DNA of 64,000 nt from JAQGMV01 sp963828715 (GCA_963828715.1 CAWHFX010000009.1:62001-126000), one strand, 5' to 3'; counted from the stretch's first letter, positions 18,338 through 27,931 are shown. The notes: generated by a model not told the origin, from the letters alone. Made by a program: numbers and translations.

Positions 18338-19282
18338 TTACAGATCCACCGGCGTCAGCAGCGGCTGGCCGGCAAAGTGCGCACGCAGGTTGCCGACGAT
18401 GTTCTTGAGCCGCTCTTCGCGTATTTCCATAATGTTCGAGCCGATGTGCGGAACGATGGCGACATTGTCCATCGCCAGCAGCTCCGGCGGCACGCGCGGC
18501 TCGTCCCGCAGCACATCGAGACCCGCACCGGCAATGCGGCCCTCTGCGAGCGCTGCGATCATCGCCGGCTCATCGACGATCGAGCCGCGCGCGACGTTGA
18601 TGAGATAACCCTCAGGCCCGAGCGCGTCCAGGATACGCGCGTCGATCAGCTTCTCCGTCTCCGGCGTCGCAGGACACGTCACGATCAGGCAGTCGGCTGC
18701 GCGTGCCATCTCCGCGAGGTCTTCGAAGAAGCGATAGCGCACATCGTCTTTCTTCCGCGGCCCGTGGTAACACACCGACATGCCGCAGGCTTCCACGCGT
18801 TTCGCGACCTCGCGCCCGATCTCGCCCAGCCCCACGATGCCGCAAAGCTTACCGCTCAGGCCACGCCCCGGCGGAAACGGGTTCTCGGGCCACTTACCGG
18901 CTCGCACATAGCGTTCCGCCTCGACCATGCGGCGCATGATAGTGACGATGAGACCGAGCGCGATCTCCGCCACCGGCACCGACACCGAATCGGGTACGTT
19001 GGCAACGGCGATGCCACGCCGTTTCGCCGCCGCGAGATCGGTCTTGGCGAGGCTTCTGCCAAAGCAGGCGATGAATTCGAGCTTCGGCATCGCCTCGATT
19101 TCACGCGCGCTCACGCCGTCCACCACCGTGGTCACCACGGCGCGCACCCGCGGCCCCACCTTTTCGATGAAGGCCTGCCGCTCGGGCGCGTCCCACACCT
19201 TGTGCACCATGTATTCGCGCTCGAGCCGCTCGAGCGCGGGGACATAGATTTGTCGGGTGATCAGGATCTCGGGCTTGTTCAC
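18338..19282 (-). CDS. D-isomer 2-hydroxyacid dehydrogenase
   Basis: A 314-residue NAD(P)-dependent enzyme that interconverts a 2-oxoacid and its D-2-hydroxyacid (glyoxylate/hydroxypyruvate reductase-like). The cofactor motif GLGEIGREVAKR is at about residue 150. The catalytic Arg is in INVARGSIVDE, the Glu in LRDEPRVPPE and the His in VPHIGSNIMEIRE. The start at the ATG at 19282 is divergent from the broken Bug gene at 19400. With the L-specific hydroxyacid oxidase nearby it suggests hydroxyacid traffic in this region. Confidence 0.92.
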   Translation of the reverse strand: MNKPEILITRQIYVPALERLEREYMVHKVWDAPERQAFIEKVGPRVRAVVTTVVDGVSAREIEAMPKLEFIACFGRSLAKTDLAAAKRRGIAVANVPDSVSVPVAEIALGLIVTIMRRMVEAERYVRAGKWPENPFPPGRGLSGKLCGIVGLGEIGREVAKRVEACGMSVCYHGPRKKDDVRYRFFEDLAEMARAADCLIVTCPATPETEKLIDARILDALGPEGYLINVARGSIVDEPAMIAALAEGRIAGAGLDVLRDEPRVPPELLAMDNVAIVPHIGSNIMEIREERLKNIVGNLRAHFAGQPLLTPVDL

Positions 19283-19399
19283 GTCATCGTCTCGCGGCTG
19301 ATTTCAAAATTGGGCGTTGAGTATACTTGCGCGCTTCCCGTTCCGTTCAACGTGTTCACCCGCGCCCGCTCGGACTTATCAACCGATCTCAGCCCCTTC

Positions 19400-20128
19400 A
19401 TGCTACGAACCGCCTCACCATACATTCGCACCGAACGTCGGACGAGCCAGGCGCGCGAACGCCGACAATCTTCGCGCACGTCCCTCGCCACACGATTCCT
19501 CATCACGTTCGGGCCCGTCGTCATCGCAACGCTGCCGTGCGGCGCACACGCGCAAGCATGGAAACCCTCGCGACCGCTGGAACTCATTGCACCTTCCGCC
19601 GCGGGCGGCGGTTCCGACAATGTGGCGCGCCTCGTGCAACGCGTGCTGCAGGAAAACAAGCTCGTCGAAGGCCCTCTCAACGTGCTGAACAAGGCGGGCG
19701 CCGGCGGCGCGGCGCGGGTAACGCGCTCACGGCGCTGCTCGGCAGTCATGTCGATCTCATGGCTTCGCCCGTGTCGAATCTCGTCCCGCACACGGCTGAC
19801 GGGAGGATCAGGATCATCGCCATCGCAGCCCCGCAGCGGCTCGGCGGTACGCTCGCGCAAACGCCGACGTTCACGGAGCAAGGCGTGAAAGTGGACGTGG
19901 ATAGCTTGCGCGGAATCGTCGGACCCAAAGGCATGACCGCCGCCCAGGTGGCGTACCTGGGAAGACGCGCTGAAAAAGATGACCGAGACGAAAGACTGGC
20001 GCAGCAATCTCGAGAAGCGGCTGTGGGTGGACAGCTTCACCGGCGCGGAGGGCAGCCGCAGGGTGCTGAAAGCGCAGTACGACGAGGTGCGTGCCGGCAT
20101 GGCGGAGCTCGGGCTCGCGAAAAACTGA
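19400..20128 (+). pseudogene. Bug/TctC-type receptor with a large internal deletion
   Basis: A signal-peptide region (FLITFGPVVIATLPCGAHAQ) and the family N-terminus WKPSRPLELIAPSAAGGGSD are followed by NVLNKAGAGGA, and then the sequence jumps to NALTALLGSHVDLMASPVSN in another frame. Compared with the intact relative at 26861-27883, about 100 residues between these blocks are missing. A further single extra base near 19956 separates the C-terminal WEDALKKMTETKDW...AELGLAKN, which ends at 20128. The internal loss cannot be explained by a one-base error, so this copy is probably a real pseudogene. Confidence 0.75.
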
Positions 20129-20187
20129 ATGCGCTCCGGAGGACTGATGTGATTGGCTGAGCCGGCGCTCCTGAATCTCGAGCGGCC

Positions 20188-23100
20188 CTATCGCATACCG
20201 AGTGGCCGGAGCGAACTGCGCATCTGAGCTTCCGGTTCGAGCGCCACCCGTTCGAAGCCCGCCCGCTCGCCATCCTCCATAAGCGCCCCAACGATCCGCG
20301 CGAGCGAGCTCTCGTTGCGGAAGTAATTGAAGTGCGTCACATTCGGCCCGCTGTCGATGAAACGGTAAACACCGCCGCTGCGCGCCGCACCGCCGAAGTT
20401 GCTGTCGAGCGGAACGACGAAATCGGCGCCACCCTTGAGCACCCAGCGAACCGCCATTGCCTGCAGTCTCGCTTTGAGACCGTTGCTTCCATCGTGGACC
20501 CCCGCGACGATGGCGAGCTCACCCGCGAAAGTTAGATCCTGCCGATTGATGAGGGCAATGATTGCCGAGGTCGGGCCAAGCTGAGTCAGTCCGGGGGCGA
20601 TCCGCTCGTCCCTGAGCATCCCGAGGAGCAGCCGCTCTACGCCGAAATTCAGGAATCTGAAGATCGAAGCCGGAATCATGCCGAGCGCCTTGAGCCATGA
20701 CAGTCCCTTGAGCGAAAGTTCACCCCAGATGACGGCGCCGCGAGCGGGACACGCGATGCGTACGAATTGACGGATCCGGAACCGCTTGTCCCGCAGCATT
20801 GCCGAGAGTTCACGCATCGATTCCGCAGCTTCGCTGAGGCTGGCGTCTTGCAGCAGTCCGAGATCCTGATCATCGAAGGGCGTTTCTGCATCCTGCCGCT
20901 CCACGCGACAGAGAAGTTCGCCGATGACGCCGCCGCCGCCGAGCGTGAGCAGATCGACCGTCGCGCGGGCGGGAAGACTGCGTGCGAGCGCGATTGCATT
21001 CTGCAGCAGGCCGTGCGTGACGCTGTGATATTCGAACGACAGAACACGCTCGCCATAGCGGGCCTGGAGACGACGCCGATATTTCTCGTTCGAAGCGTCC
21101 CACAGCGAAGCGAACGAGCCGCGACCATTCGAGCCGTCGCCATGAATCAGGACCAGAATCGGCGCGTTCCCCTCCGGGGAGACAAATGGCTTCAGCGCGA
21201 AAGGCTCTAGCAACGGACAGTGATACAAGTTCGTCGCATGCTCGCTGTTGTCGATGATGTCGAGGATGCGCGAACGCAGGCTGCCGGTCGGGCGCTGCGC
21301 CGCCGGGGTATCGACCGCCGGCGACTGCTCCACATGCAGCGCTGCGTCAGGACCCGAGCCGGCTGCGCCGTAGGGCTGCCACCCGGCGATCTGCGCGGCG
21401 AGATCACGCAATTGGCTAACATCCGGATTCGCTGGCAGCTGGAGCCATTGCCGCATCCGCAAATACGTCGCGAGGTGTTCCGGCAGCGACGCGAGCATGC
21501 GCTCGGGATCGCCGATAGGCAGCCACAGGACGGGAATCGACTCAGCGTGTGCCAGTTCGATCTGATAGGACGATGAGACCGCGTCGCCGATCAGGACCAG
21601 CGCGTCGACACGCGTCAGCACGTTTTCTCCGCGGCTGAGCATGCGCCGGCCCAGCGCAGGCGACGCGATGGCCGCGCTTTCCCATTCTTCCGGATCCGTG
21701 GCCGCCACCCGATCCCGCCCCATCTGCTCCCTAAGCATTGACTCAAGGGTTCTTGCGAGGGACCGCTGGTCAGCGCTCCAGACAATCAAGCGCCAGCGAG
21801 TGCGTAACTCCTGACGCGCCCTCTCCCGCACGTCTGTCAGGGGGATGAATCGCGACGGGCGAGCGTCGCGGGATCGCTGCTGTGATGCCGACTGGGTGCC
21901 CGTTCCGTCAGGCAGTCCGCCAGCGAGCAGCACGGCTGGCCCCCGAGGCAGTTTACGGTCGAACAATAAGCCCCCCGCCATTTCCGCATCGAGGCTCGAA
22001 TCCGTACCGTCGCCACCGAGCTGTGTTGTATGCGCGACTCTCAATTCACGCGCCGCATACCAGAACAGCGAGACTTCAGGCTCCACCTGTGAGTCTGTCG
22101 CGACAGTCGCGCTCTGCAGATGTACCGCCCGCTCCGTTCGGCCTGCACTGAGTCCCGCGAGCACCGCATCCAGTTCGATCGGAGAGAGCGTCGATCCACG
22201 CGTTTCGTCGATTTCACGATCGACGATCCGCAGGCAGGCCCAGCCCGCGCCCGGATCTACCGCGCGATGCACGACCGCTCGCAACATGCGGCCCGCCTGC
22301 GGCACGTACACGTACACAGCGCTGCGGTCCTCGAACACGTCGGCCGTAATCACCATTCGCTCGCCGACGTAGACGCCGGTGATCGACCGATCATCAGCCG
22401 GCTTGTCCGGCTTCCTCGTTTCGTTGCTCAGCGAAGCGCCAGGCGCCTCATCGGTCGCGTCGGGCCTCGACGTGATCCGCACGACGCATTGCTCCGCGAC
22501 ATCGCGCGCCGTCGCTGTCCTCAACCGATATTCGTCTCCGCGCAGCGTGCGTAGCACGACATCGCAGGCGCCTTCCGAGTCGATTGCGCCCAGCGGTAGC
22601 GTGGCACCCGGCGCGAGCGCAAACGTCTGTACGGCCTCTTCGTTGTCATGTGTGCGACGCACCTCGAGCAAGACCGGCTCGGTTTGCGGCAACCGTATGG
22701 AGTGCCGGGCTGTCGTCACGGGGTAAGGCGCGGTCGTCGCGACTTCCATGTCGCCATCGGCGTACTGGCGAAGTTCGACACCGTAGCCGACATGCGTACC
22801 GGCAGACTCCGGCAACAGCCACGCTGCATTCGCGGGCAATGGCGCCGCAACGTCAGGCTGTCGGATCCATTCCCCGTCTCCGACTTCCAAAGCCGCTGCC
22901 AGCGCAAGCTGACGCGCGGTATCTGTCTGGCGCACTGCCGCGGGAAGGCGATCCCACGCGTGCATCGTCCAGCGTGCCACATCAATCGAGCGGGCCGCGC
23001 CACTCGCATCGTCCTGCGGCTCATGGAGCGCTTTCAAGGCGGGACGAAGCAGCGCATCGACACGATCTTCCGGCAGGTCGCCGCCCACCGACAGTGCGCC

Positions 23101-24405
23101 GAGCTGCTCTTCTATGCGCGTCACTTCCGGATAGTCCGCGTGAGCCCGTGCGACGAGCCGCACGGCTTTCGCAACCACGTCCTCAGGCAGTGCCGCGAGT
23201 TCCGAGCGCAATACGTCAGCGAACTGCGGCTTGAGCACGAGCCCCGCCGGACCGCGCGTCGCGGCGAGACCACTGAACCAGAGATCGGCCTCCGTGCCGG
23301 CGTCGCTCTGCGGCACGAGCGCGCGGCGCGCCTCACGCAACAGCCACGGATCGATCCTGACAGAGGTGCTGAGAACACGGGCGAGATCGCGGACGTGCGT
23401 TTCCTCGCGTTCACGGCGGCGCGGTGCATGGTCGGGCCGCCCGCCGCTACGCAGCCGCCGCGCGTTTCCCACTGTCGTCCGCTCGCTCCAGTGCAGGATC
23501 GCGAGCGATCGCCTCAGACCTCCGGGCCATCGCGCCCGCTCGTACGGCATGAAAACGACCAGTGCGCGGTCCGCCCGGCGCTGCTCGTGCGCATACTGGC
23601 GCCAGTCGCGCATCGAAGGTGGCGCCTGCACGCCGGGACGGTATCCGACACCGAGGTCCGTCAAGGCGAGGATCGACGCATGAGGGTGCAGGCGGTTCGG
23701 GTGGAGTCCTTCGGCTTCGCGTCGAGCGCCGTCGAGCGGCCTGCCGCTGATCTGGCGAACATGCAATCGGTCGGTTGGCAGCAACGTCTCCAGATAATCG
23801 ATGAGGCTGTCCTGATCGCCGTAGAAAGGTTCCATCCAGCGCGCACGATCCACCACCACTTCGACGCCGTACCGCAGCGTTCGGCGCGGACGCCGCGGCA
23901 GCGCTGTGAGGGTGTGCCCGCGCGCGAGCGTGCGCGCTATCGCCTCGATGTCGAGGTCACCTTCGGGAACGTCGCGCCCAATGGCGTAGCTTACGATCGA
24001 GCGCCGCTGCAGCGGGCCGAGCAAGGGCCGCGGCAATCGGGTTCGCAACGCAAAGGCGCGCGCCAGCGGCCGTTCCGTAGCGAACCACGGCGGCGGCGTA
24101 CGGGACTGCAAGGGCGTCTCCAGCCGCTCGAGCATCGAATGCACACGAGTCGATGCCGCCTCGTGCGTCGCAGGTCCAACCGGCTTCTCGGGGCGCTTCT
24201 CGATGCGAACGTCCCCGGATGGCGGCTTCGGTGGCTTTTCCTCCGCTACTTCGGCGTTCGCGGCGGCGTCGCGATCATGAGAAGACGCGTCGTCGCGAAC
24301 AAGGCCGAGGAGACGCAGCATCTCCAGTGTGGCCTCGCTATCGAGCACAAGCGCCCGCCACACGGACAGCGCATCGCCCAGCCAGATGTCGGAACGACTT
24401 TGCAC
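20188..24405 (-). CDS. 1405-residue multidomain protein of a MoxR/TIR conflict operon
   Basis: Third gene of the TIR-MoxR operon, 15 bases after the MoxR stop. Domains I can suggest: a vWA-like region at about 175-330 resembling the SAV_2336 type (LRYGVEVVVDRARWMEPF, HASILALTDLG), with the metal-binding DxSxS replaced by DRARW. A trypsin-like fold follows at about 670-860 (GVYVGERMVITADVF, GGLLFDRKL), lacking the catalytic His. A Rossmann or TIR-like sensor lies at about 865-960 (RLIVWSADQ, ALVLIGDAVSSSYQIELAHA), and an alpha/beta-hydrolase at about 1080-1405 (LVLIHGDGSNGRGSFASLWD, VAGVHDGSN, GADFVVPLDS). In the hydrolase the nucleophile elbow reads LGGGGVIGE, with no serine. It starts at a GTG with a weak ribosome site. 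It probably acts as the scaffold or sensor of the system. Domain calls are by eye. Confidence 0.7.
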   Translation of the reverse strand: MQSRSDIWLGDALSVWRALVLDSEATLEMLRLLGLVRDDASSHDRDAAANAEVAEEKPPKPPSGDVRIEKRPEKPVGPATHEAASTRVHSMLERLETPLQSRTPPPWFATERPLARAFALRTRLPRPLLGPLQRRSIVSYAIGRDVPEGDLDIEAIARTLARGHTLTALPRRPRRTLRYGVEVVVDRARWMEPFYGDQDSLIDYLETLLPTDRLHVRQISGRPLDGARREAEGLHPNRLHPHASILALTDLGVGYRPGVQAPPSMRDWRQYAHEQRRADRALVVFMPYERARWPGGLRRSLAILHWSERTTVGNARRLRSGGRPDHAPRRREREETHVRDLARVLSTSVRIDPWLLREARRALVPQSDAGTEADLWFSGLAATRGPAGLVLKPQFADVLRSELAALPEDVVAKAVRLVARAHADYPEVTRIEEQLGALSVGGDLPEDRVDALLRPALKALHEPQDDASGAARSIDVARWTMHAWDRLPAAVRQTDTARQLALAAALEVGDGEWIRQPDVAAPLPANAAWLLPESAGTHVGYGVELRQYADGDMEVATTAPYPVTTARHSIRLPQTEPVLLEVRRTHDNEEAVQTFALAPGATLPLGAIDSEGACDVVLRTLRGDEYRLRTATARDVAEQCVVRITSRPDATDEAPGASLSNETRKPDKPADDRSITGVYVGERMVITADVFEDRSAVYVYVPQAGRMLRAVVHRAVDPGAGWACLRIVDREIDETRGSTLSPIELDAVLAGLSAGRTERAVHLQSATVATDSQVEPEVSLFWYAARELRVAHTTQLGGDGTDSSLDAEMAGGLLFDRKLPRGPAVLLAGGLPDGTGTQSASQQRSRDARPSRFIPLTDVRERARQELRTRWRLIVWSADQRSLARTLESMLREQMGRDRVAATDPEEWESAAIASPALGRRMLSRGENVLTRVDALVLIGDAVSSSYQIELAHAESIPVLWLPIGDPERMLASLPEHLATYLRMRQWLQLPANPDVSQLRDLAAQIAGWQPYGAAGSGPDAALHVEQSPAVDTPAAQRPTGSLRSRILDIIDNSEHATNLYHCPLLEPFALKPFVSPEGNAPILVLIHGDGSNGRGSFASLWDASNEKYRRRLQARYGERVLSFEYHSVTHGLLQNAIALARSLPARATVDLLTLGGGGVIGELLCRVERQDAETPFDDQDLGLLQDASLSEAAESMRELSAMLRDKRFRIRQFVRIACPARGAVIWGELSLKGLSWLKALGMIPASIFRFLNFGVERLLLGMLRDERIAPGLTQLGPTSAIIALINRQDLTFAGELAIVAGVHDGSNGLKARLQAMAVRWVLKGGADFVVPLDSNFGGAARSGGVYRFIDSGPNVTHFNYFRNESSLARIVGALMEDGERAGFERVALEPEAQMRSSLRPLGMR

Positions 24406-24420
24406 GGCAAGCGTACGGCG

Positions 24421-25374
24421 CTACGGGTCCAGGGTGGTTTGCTTCCGGAATACGCAGCTCTCGAGGTCCTTCCACTCGTCGCTGGACGGATCGATGCCGA
24501 GCTTGTGGCACGCGCTGACTGCATCCAGATACTCGGCTGTGCCGGGCCGACGGATGTTGTCCCTCTCCGCCTCTGTACGCGCGTCCATCAGCTTCGCCGC
24601 GATGGCGCTATGCAACGCCGACTGGGCTTCGCCGTGCCAGCGGTTCGCGACCTGCGTGAACCATTGCTGCGTAGGGGAAGGAAAACGGAAGGTCACGCAA
24701 CGCCGCTGAAACGCGCCCGGGAGCTCGCGTTCGCCGTTCGTGGTGAGCACGATCAACAGGCTCTCTCGCGCTTTCTCGATCGGCTTGTCGTTCACGCGGA
24801 ACGATCCGCGATCGAGCACTTCGAGAAGATCGTTCGGCACATCGGGATCGGCTTTGTCGATCTCGTCCAGAAGAACCACCGCATGCTTCGGATCATCCCC
24901 GGGCACGGTCTCCACGGGCTCGGCCACAGCATCTCCCTCCTCGATCTGGCCTATGCCTCTCGTACGCGCTGTCTGTGGGGCGAGCGCCCACCAGAGCTTG
25001 CCCGGCTTGACGTAATACGCGTCGTCACGGATGTTGCGCTTCGGATCGTGTGCATCGTTCAGCCGGCGGAGCGAATCGAACTCCCAGATGAGATCCGAGG
25101 CCTGAGTGCGCGAACTGATCGTCTGCTCGTAGTAGGGCCACTCGAGAATGCGCGCGGCATTACGCGCGACCGACGTCTTGCCGCTTCCGGGTTCGCCTGC
25201 AAGCAGCAGCGGCCGCCCCGCAGCAAGCGCGACGTTGATCGCGAAAACGACACTGCGATCGTAAACATAGAGCGTCTTGCGCCCGTTCGCGTCCGCGAGC
25301 TCGCAGGCGATGGAACCGTCCGTCTGCGGCTCCCCCACGCTTGCCGGGTTGAAATAGCGCGGCTCGAATTGCAT
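24421..25374 (-). CDS. MoxR-type AAA+ ATPase
   Basis: A 317-residue AAA+ ATPase. Walker A is GEPGSGKT at residues 60-67, Walker B is VVLLDEID with DE at 170-171, sensor 1 is TTNGERELPG, and the arginine-rich AFQRRC follows. The ATG at 25374 has a GGAGAG ribosome site and lies 22 bases after the TIR stop. MoxR ATPases usually remodel a partner with a vWA domain; here the partner would be the large protein 15 bases downstream. In the operon it probably gates activation by ATP hydrolysis. The catalytic motifs all look intact. Confidence 0.88.
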   Translation of the reverse strand: MQFEPRYFNPASVGEPQTDGSIACELADANGRKTLYVYDRSVVFAINVALAAGRPLLLAGEPGSGKTSVARNAARILEWPYYEQTISSRTQASDLIWEFDSLRRLNDAHDPKRNIRDDAYYVKPGKLWWALAPQTARTRGIGQIEEGDAVAEPVETVPGDDPKHAVVLLDEIDKADPDVPNDLLEVLDRGSFRVNDKPIEKARESLLIVLTTNGERELPGAFQRRCVTFRFPSPTQQWFTQVANRWHGEAQSALHSAIAAKLMDARTEAERDNIRRPGTAEYLDAVSACHKLGIDPSSDEWKDLESCVFRKQTTLDP

Positions 25375-25396
25375 GCGACTCTCCCCTTGCTCTCCT

Positions 25397-26653
25397 TTAT
25401 CCAATGAGCCCGAGCGCCTCACCGTAATCGGCGTAGCGACGGGTTTCGTCCCCTTCATCGACATCGGGCTGCACCCACGTACAGTGCGTCCACCCGACGC
25501 GCGCCCGGTCGCCGACCGTAACAGGCACGACGAACACGAAGGCGGGAAAACGTTCCGCGAGCCCCAATGCGACGTCCTCGAAACGTTGCTCGGGCAGGAA
25601 CACGAACGTCAACTTCTTCTGTTCCTTCGGATCCTGCAGAAGCGTGATGAGCTTCTCATCCGACATCTTGCGATACGCGGCGTTGGCGCGTCGCACGGCC
25701 TCGACGAACTGCTGCTGAAGATCGTCGATGCCCGCGGCTTCATTCCCCCCGCTTACGGTGATGATGATGGGCTCGAGCCGATGCGGCCGGTAGTAGCGCG
25801 CCAGATAGAGCTCGCCGCTGTATTCCTGCAACACCGAGGAACGAACGGCGATGAGTCGCGGCGGCCTGCGTTCGGCCACAGCCGCGAACGCCGAAGCGGC
25901 GCCAAGGTCGATCCAGTAGGAGGCCGTCGCCCCGAGCAGATTGCGCAGCGTGTCGCGATCGGAGACGCTCTTTACCGACTGCAGCAGGTCACGTACGCCT
26001 TCGAAGCCGCCGAGACTGCCCTGGCACAGACGCCGGGCGATCATCTCGACCACGCTCTCGCTGCCGCCGTAGATGCGCGTCCACTCGGCGTCCTGCAACT
26101 CCATCTTGGTCGACAGATAGTCGAGTGTGTCCTTCTTATCCTTGTATGCGCTCAGAATGTCCGTCAGCAGTCCGGAGAGACGCTCCAGATAGCTTTTTGC
26201 GGGCGTGGCCTTCGCCACCTCCACCATGACTGCATTGTAGATGGGCGCGGCGTCCAACGAGGGCAGCCCCTGGATGGCTCGCAGCTCCAGCGGCTCGAAG
26301 AGCTGCCATCGTGTCTTGAGATCCGGTTCCACGTCGATGCGTGCGCGCAGCGCATCCGGAATGACGATAAGCAGAGGAAACGTCGGGTCGAGGACCTTGC
26401 GCGCTCGTAAGATGGTGGCTTCCTGCAGCACCCAGTTCGATCGCAGTGCGTTCTCGGTGAGCAGCAGGAGCGCCGCCTGGCACCTCGCCATCCACTGATA
26501 AAGCTGAGGGCTCCACGCCATGCCCTGCCGCAGATCGTGGATATCCGCGATGGTCTTGCACTGCGCCTCGGTGCGCGCGTCGATCAGCTTCGTAAGCTGC
26601 TCGACCAACGCGTTGTCGGCCGAGGAATGGCTTACGAAGAGGACTGACTTCAT
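25397..26653 (-). CDS. TIR-domain protein, first gene of the conflict operon
   Basis: A 418-residue cytoplasmic protein. The N-terminal TIR domain (about 1-140) has VLFVSHSSADNALVEQL at its first strand and a glutamate at residue 78 in NWVLQEATI, the position of the NADase catalytic Glu in SARM1-like TIR domains. Residues about 150-418 form an unidentified alpha/beta region (RRPPRLIAVRSSVLQEY, PIIITVSGGNEAA, KKLTFVFLPEQRFEDVALG) that I do not recognise. It starts at the ATG at 26653, and the MoxR gene follows 22 bases after its stop. It is the likely toxic effector (NAD+ depletion), though TIR domains can also signal or act as adaptors. Confidence 0.82.
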   Translation of the reverse strand: MKSVLFVSHSSADNALVEQLTKLIDARTEAQCKTIADIHDLRQGMAWSPQLYQWMARCQAALLLLTENALRSNWVLQEATILRARKVLDPTFPLLIVIPDALRARIDVEPDLKTRWQLFEPLELRAIQGLPSLDAAPIYNAVMVEVAKATPAKSYLERLSGLLTDILSAYKDKKDTLDYLSTKMELQDAEWTRIYGGSESVVEMIARRLCQGSLGGFEGVRDLLQSVKSVSDRDTLRNLLGATASYWIDLGAASAFAAVAERRPPRLIAVRSSVLQEYSGELYLARYYRPHRLEPIIITVSGGNEAAGIDDLQQQFVEAVRRANAAYRKMSDEKLITLLQDPKEQKKLTFVFLPEQRFEDVALGLAERFPAFVFVVPVTVGDRARVGWTHCTWVQPDVDEGDETRRYADYGEALGLIG

Positions 26654-26860
26654 TTCTTGATTATGGCGGCAGCTGTCATGGTGCGGTCAATACATCCTTC
26701 GATTTAAGGCGCCTCCCAGCCACCGTGCGCATCCCGTCATGCCATGAACCTGCACCGACTCCGTGGTCGGAGGTGTCCCCGGAGGCCCGATTGCAGCCTC
26801 TTTTTTCCGAGCTCGTTTCGGTCTAACCTCCGCGAAATAACAATGGTGGAGGAGGCGTTT

Positions 26861-27883
26861 ATGGCGCAGGACGGTCACTTACGGCCGCGCGGACTTCTCA
26901 GCGCGAGGCGCGTGGCATTGGCACTCGTCGCCGCGGCGATCAGTTTCGGAACAGCCACAGCACAGGAATGGAAACCGAACCGGCCGGTCGAGCTCGTCGC
27001 GACCAATGCGCCGGGCGGCGGCTCCGATCGCATCGGCCGTATCATGATCAAGATCCTTCAGGAACGGCGGCTCGTGCCCACGCAGGTGAATCTCATCAAC
27101 AAGCCGGGCGGAGGCAGCAGCATCGCTTACAACTATGTCAACCAGTATCCCGGCAACGGCCATTACCTCGTGATTGGCTCGCGCTCGCTCATCACCAACA
27201 ACATCGCGGGATCGGGTCCGAGCTGGACCGAGTTCACGCCGGTCGCCTACCTGTTCGACGAGTACATCGCAGTCACCGTCAAACCCGTCTCGCCAATCCG
27301 GACCGGCAAGGATCTCCTGAATTTCATGAAGCGCGATCCGACCGCGATCAGCTACGGCATCGCGACGAGTCTCGGCGCGCCGAATCACTCCGGCGTGGCA
27401 GCCCCTTTCAAGGCCGTCGGCATCGATATCAGGAAAATGAAAAACGTGATCTTCCCGTCCGGCGGTGCAGCCACCACGGCGATGATGGGCGGCCACGTGG
27501 ATGTCGTGCCGATCTCGGTCGGCTTCGCGGCATCGCTCATGCGCAACGGCCAGGCTCGACTGCTCGCGGTGTCCGCACCTGAGCGGCTGCCGGGCGTCCT
27601 CAAAGACGTGCCTACCTGGAAAGAGCTGGGGGCGGACGCGGTCGTCTCGCAATGGCGCGTCCTCGTCGGGCCCAAGGGCATGACACCGGAGCAGATCGCA
27701 TACTGGGAAAGCACCCTGCGTCAGATGATGGAGTCGGAGGACTGGAAAGCCGAAATGGATTCGAATTTCTGGCAGGCCAATTTTCAGGGCAGTGCCGCCA
27801 CGCGCAAATTCCTGGCGCGAGACTACGAGGACGCGAAGGCGTTCCTCACGGAACTCGGTCTCGTGCGAACGGCGGCACAATAG
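26861..27883 (+). CDS. Bug/TctC-family transporter receptor
   Basis: A 340-residue receptor with a signal peptide (LLSARRVALALVAAAISFGTATAQ) and the family blocks LVATNAPGGGSDRIGRIMIK, LINKPGGGSSIAYNYVNQYP, SPIRTGKDLLNFMKRDP, GGHVDVVPISVGFAASL and VLVGPKGMTPEQIAYWES. The ATG at 26861 follows a strong GGAGGAGG; earlier in-frame ATGs lack one. It is an intact relative of the deleted copy at 19.4 kb. It is followed 48 bases later by an amidohydrolase, a common pairing that suggests shared substrate handling. Confidence 0.92.
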   Translation: MAQDGHLRPRGLLSARRVALALVAAAISFGTATAQEWKPNRPVELVATNAPGGGSDRIGRIMIKILQERRLVPTQVNLINKPGGGSSIAYNYVNQYPGNGHYLVIGSRSLITNNIAGSGPSWTEFTPVAYLFDEYIAVTVKPVSPIRTGKDLLNFMKRDPTAISYGIATSLGAPNHSGVAAPFKAVGIDIRKMKNVIFPSGGAATTAMMGGHVDVVPISVGFAASLMRNGQARLLAVSAPERLPGVLKDVPTWKELGADAVVSQWRVLVGPKGMTPEQIAYWESTLRQMMESEDWKAEMDSNFWQANFQGSAATRKFLARDYEDAKAFLTELGLVRTAAQ

Positions 27884-27931
27884 CGTTCGCATACGGCGAA
27901 CGTTTCATCGATTTCTGGAGGAGATGCGGCC

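Noticed and set aside
18377..19888. 503-residue plus-strand frame
   Set aside because: Most of it is antisense to the hydroxyacid dehydrogenase. Only its last part, from 19400, belongs to the broken Bug receptor.
22648..25407. 919-residue open frame on the plus strand
   Set aside because: It lies antisense to the multidomain and MoxR genes, is Arg/His-rich without any family motif, and has no ribosome site. It is a shadow caused by high GC content.
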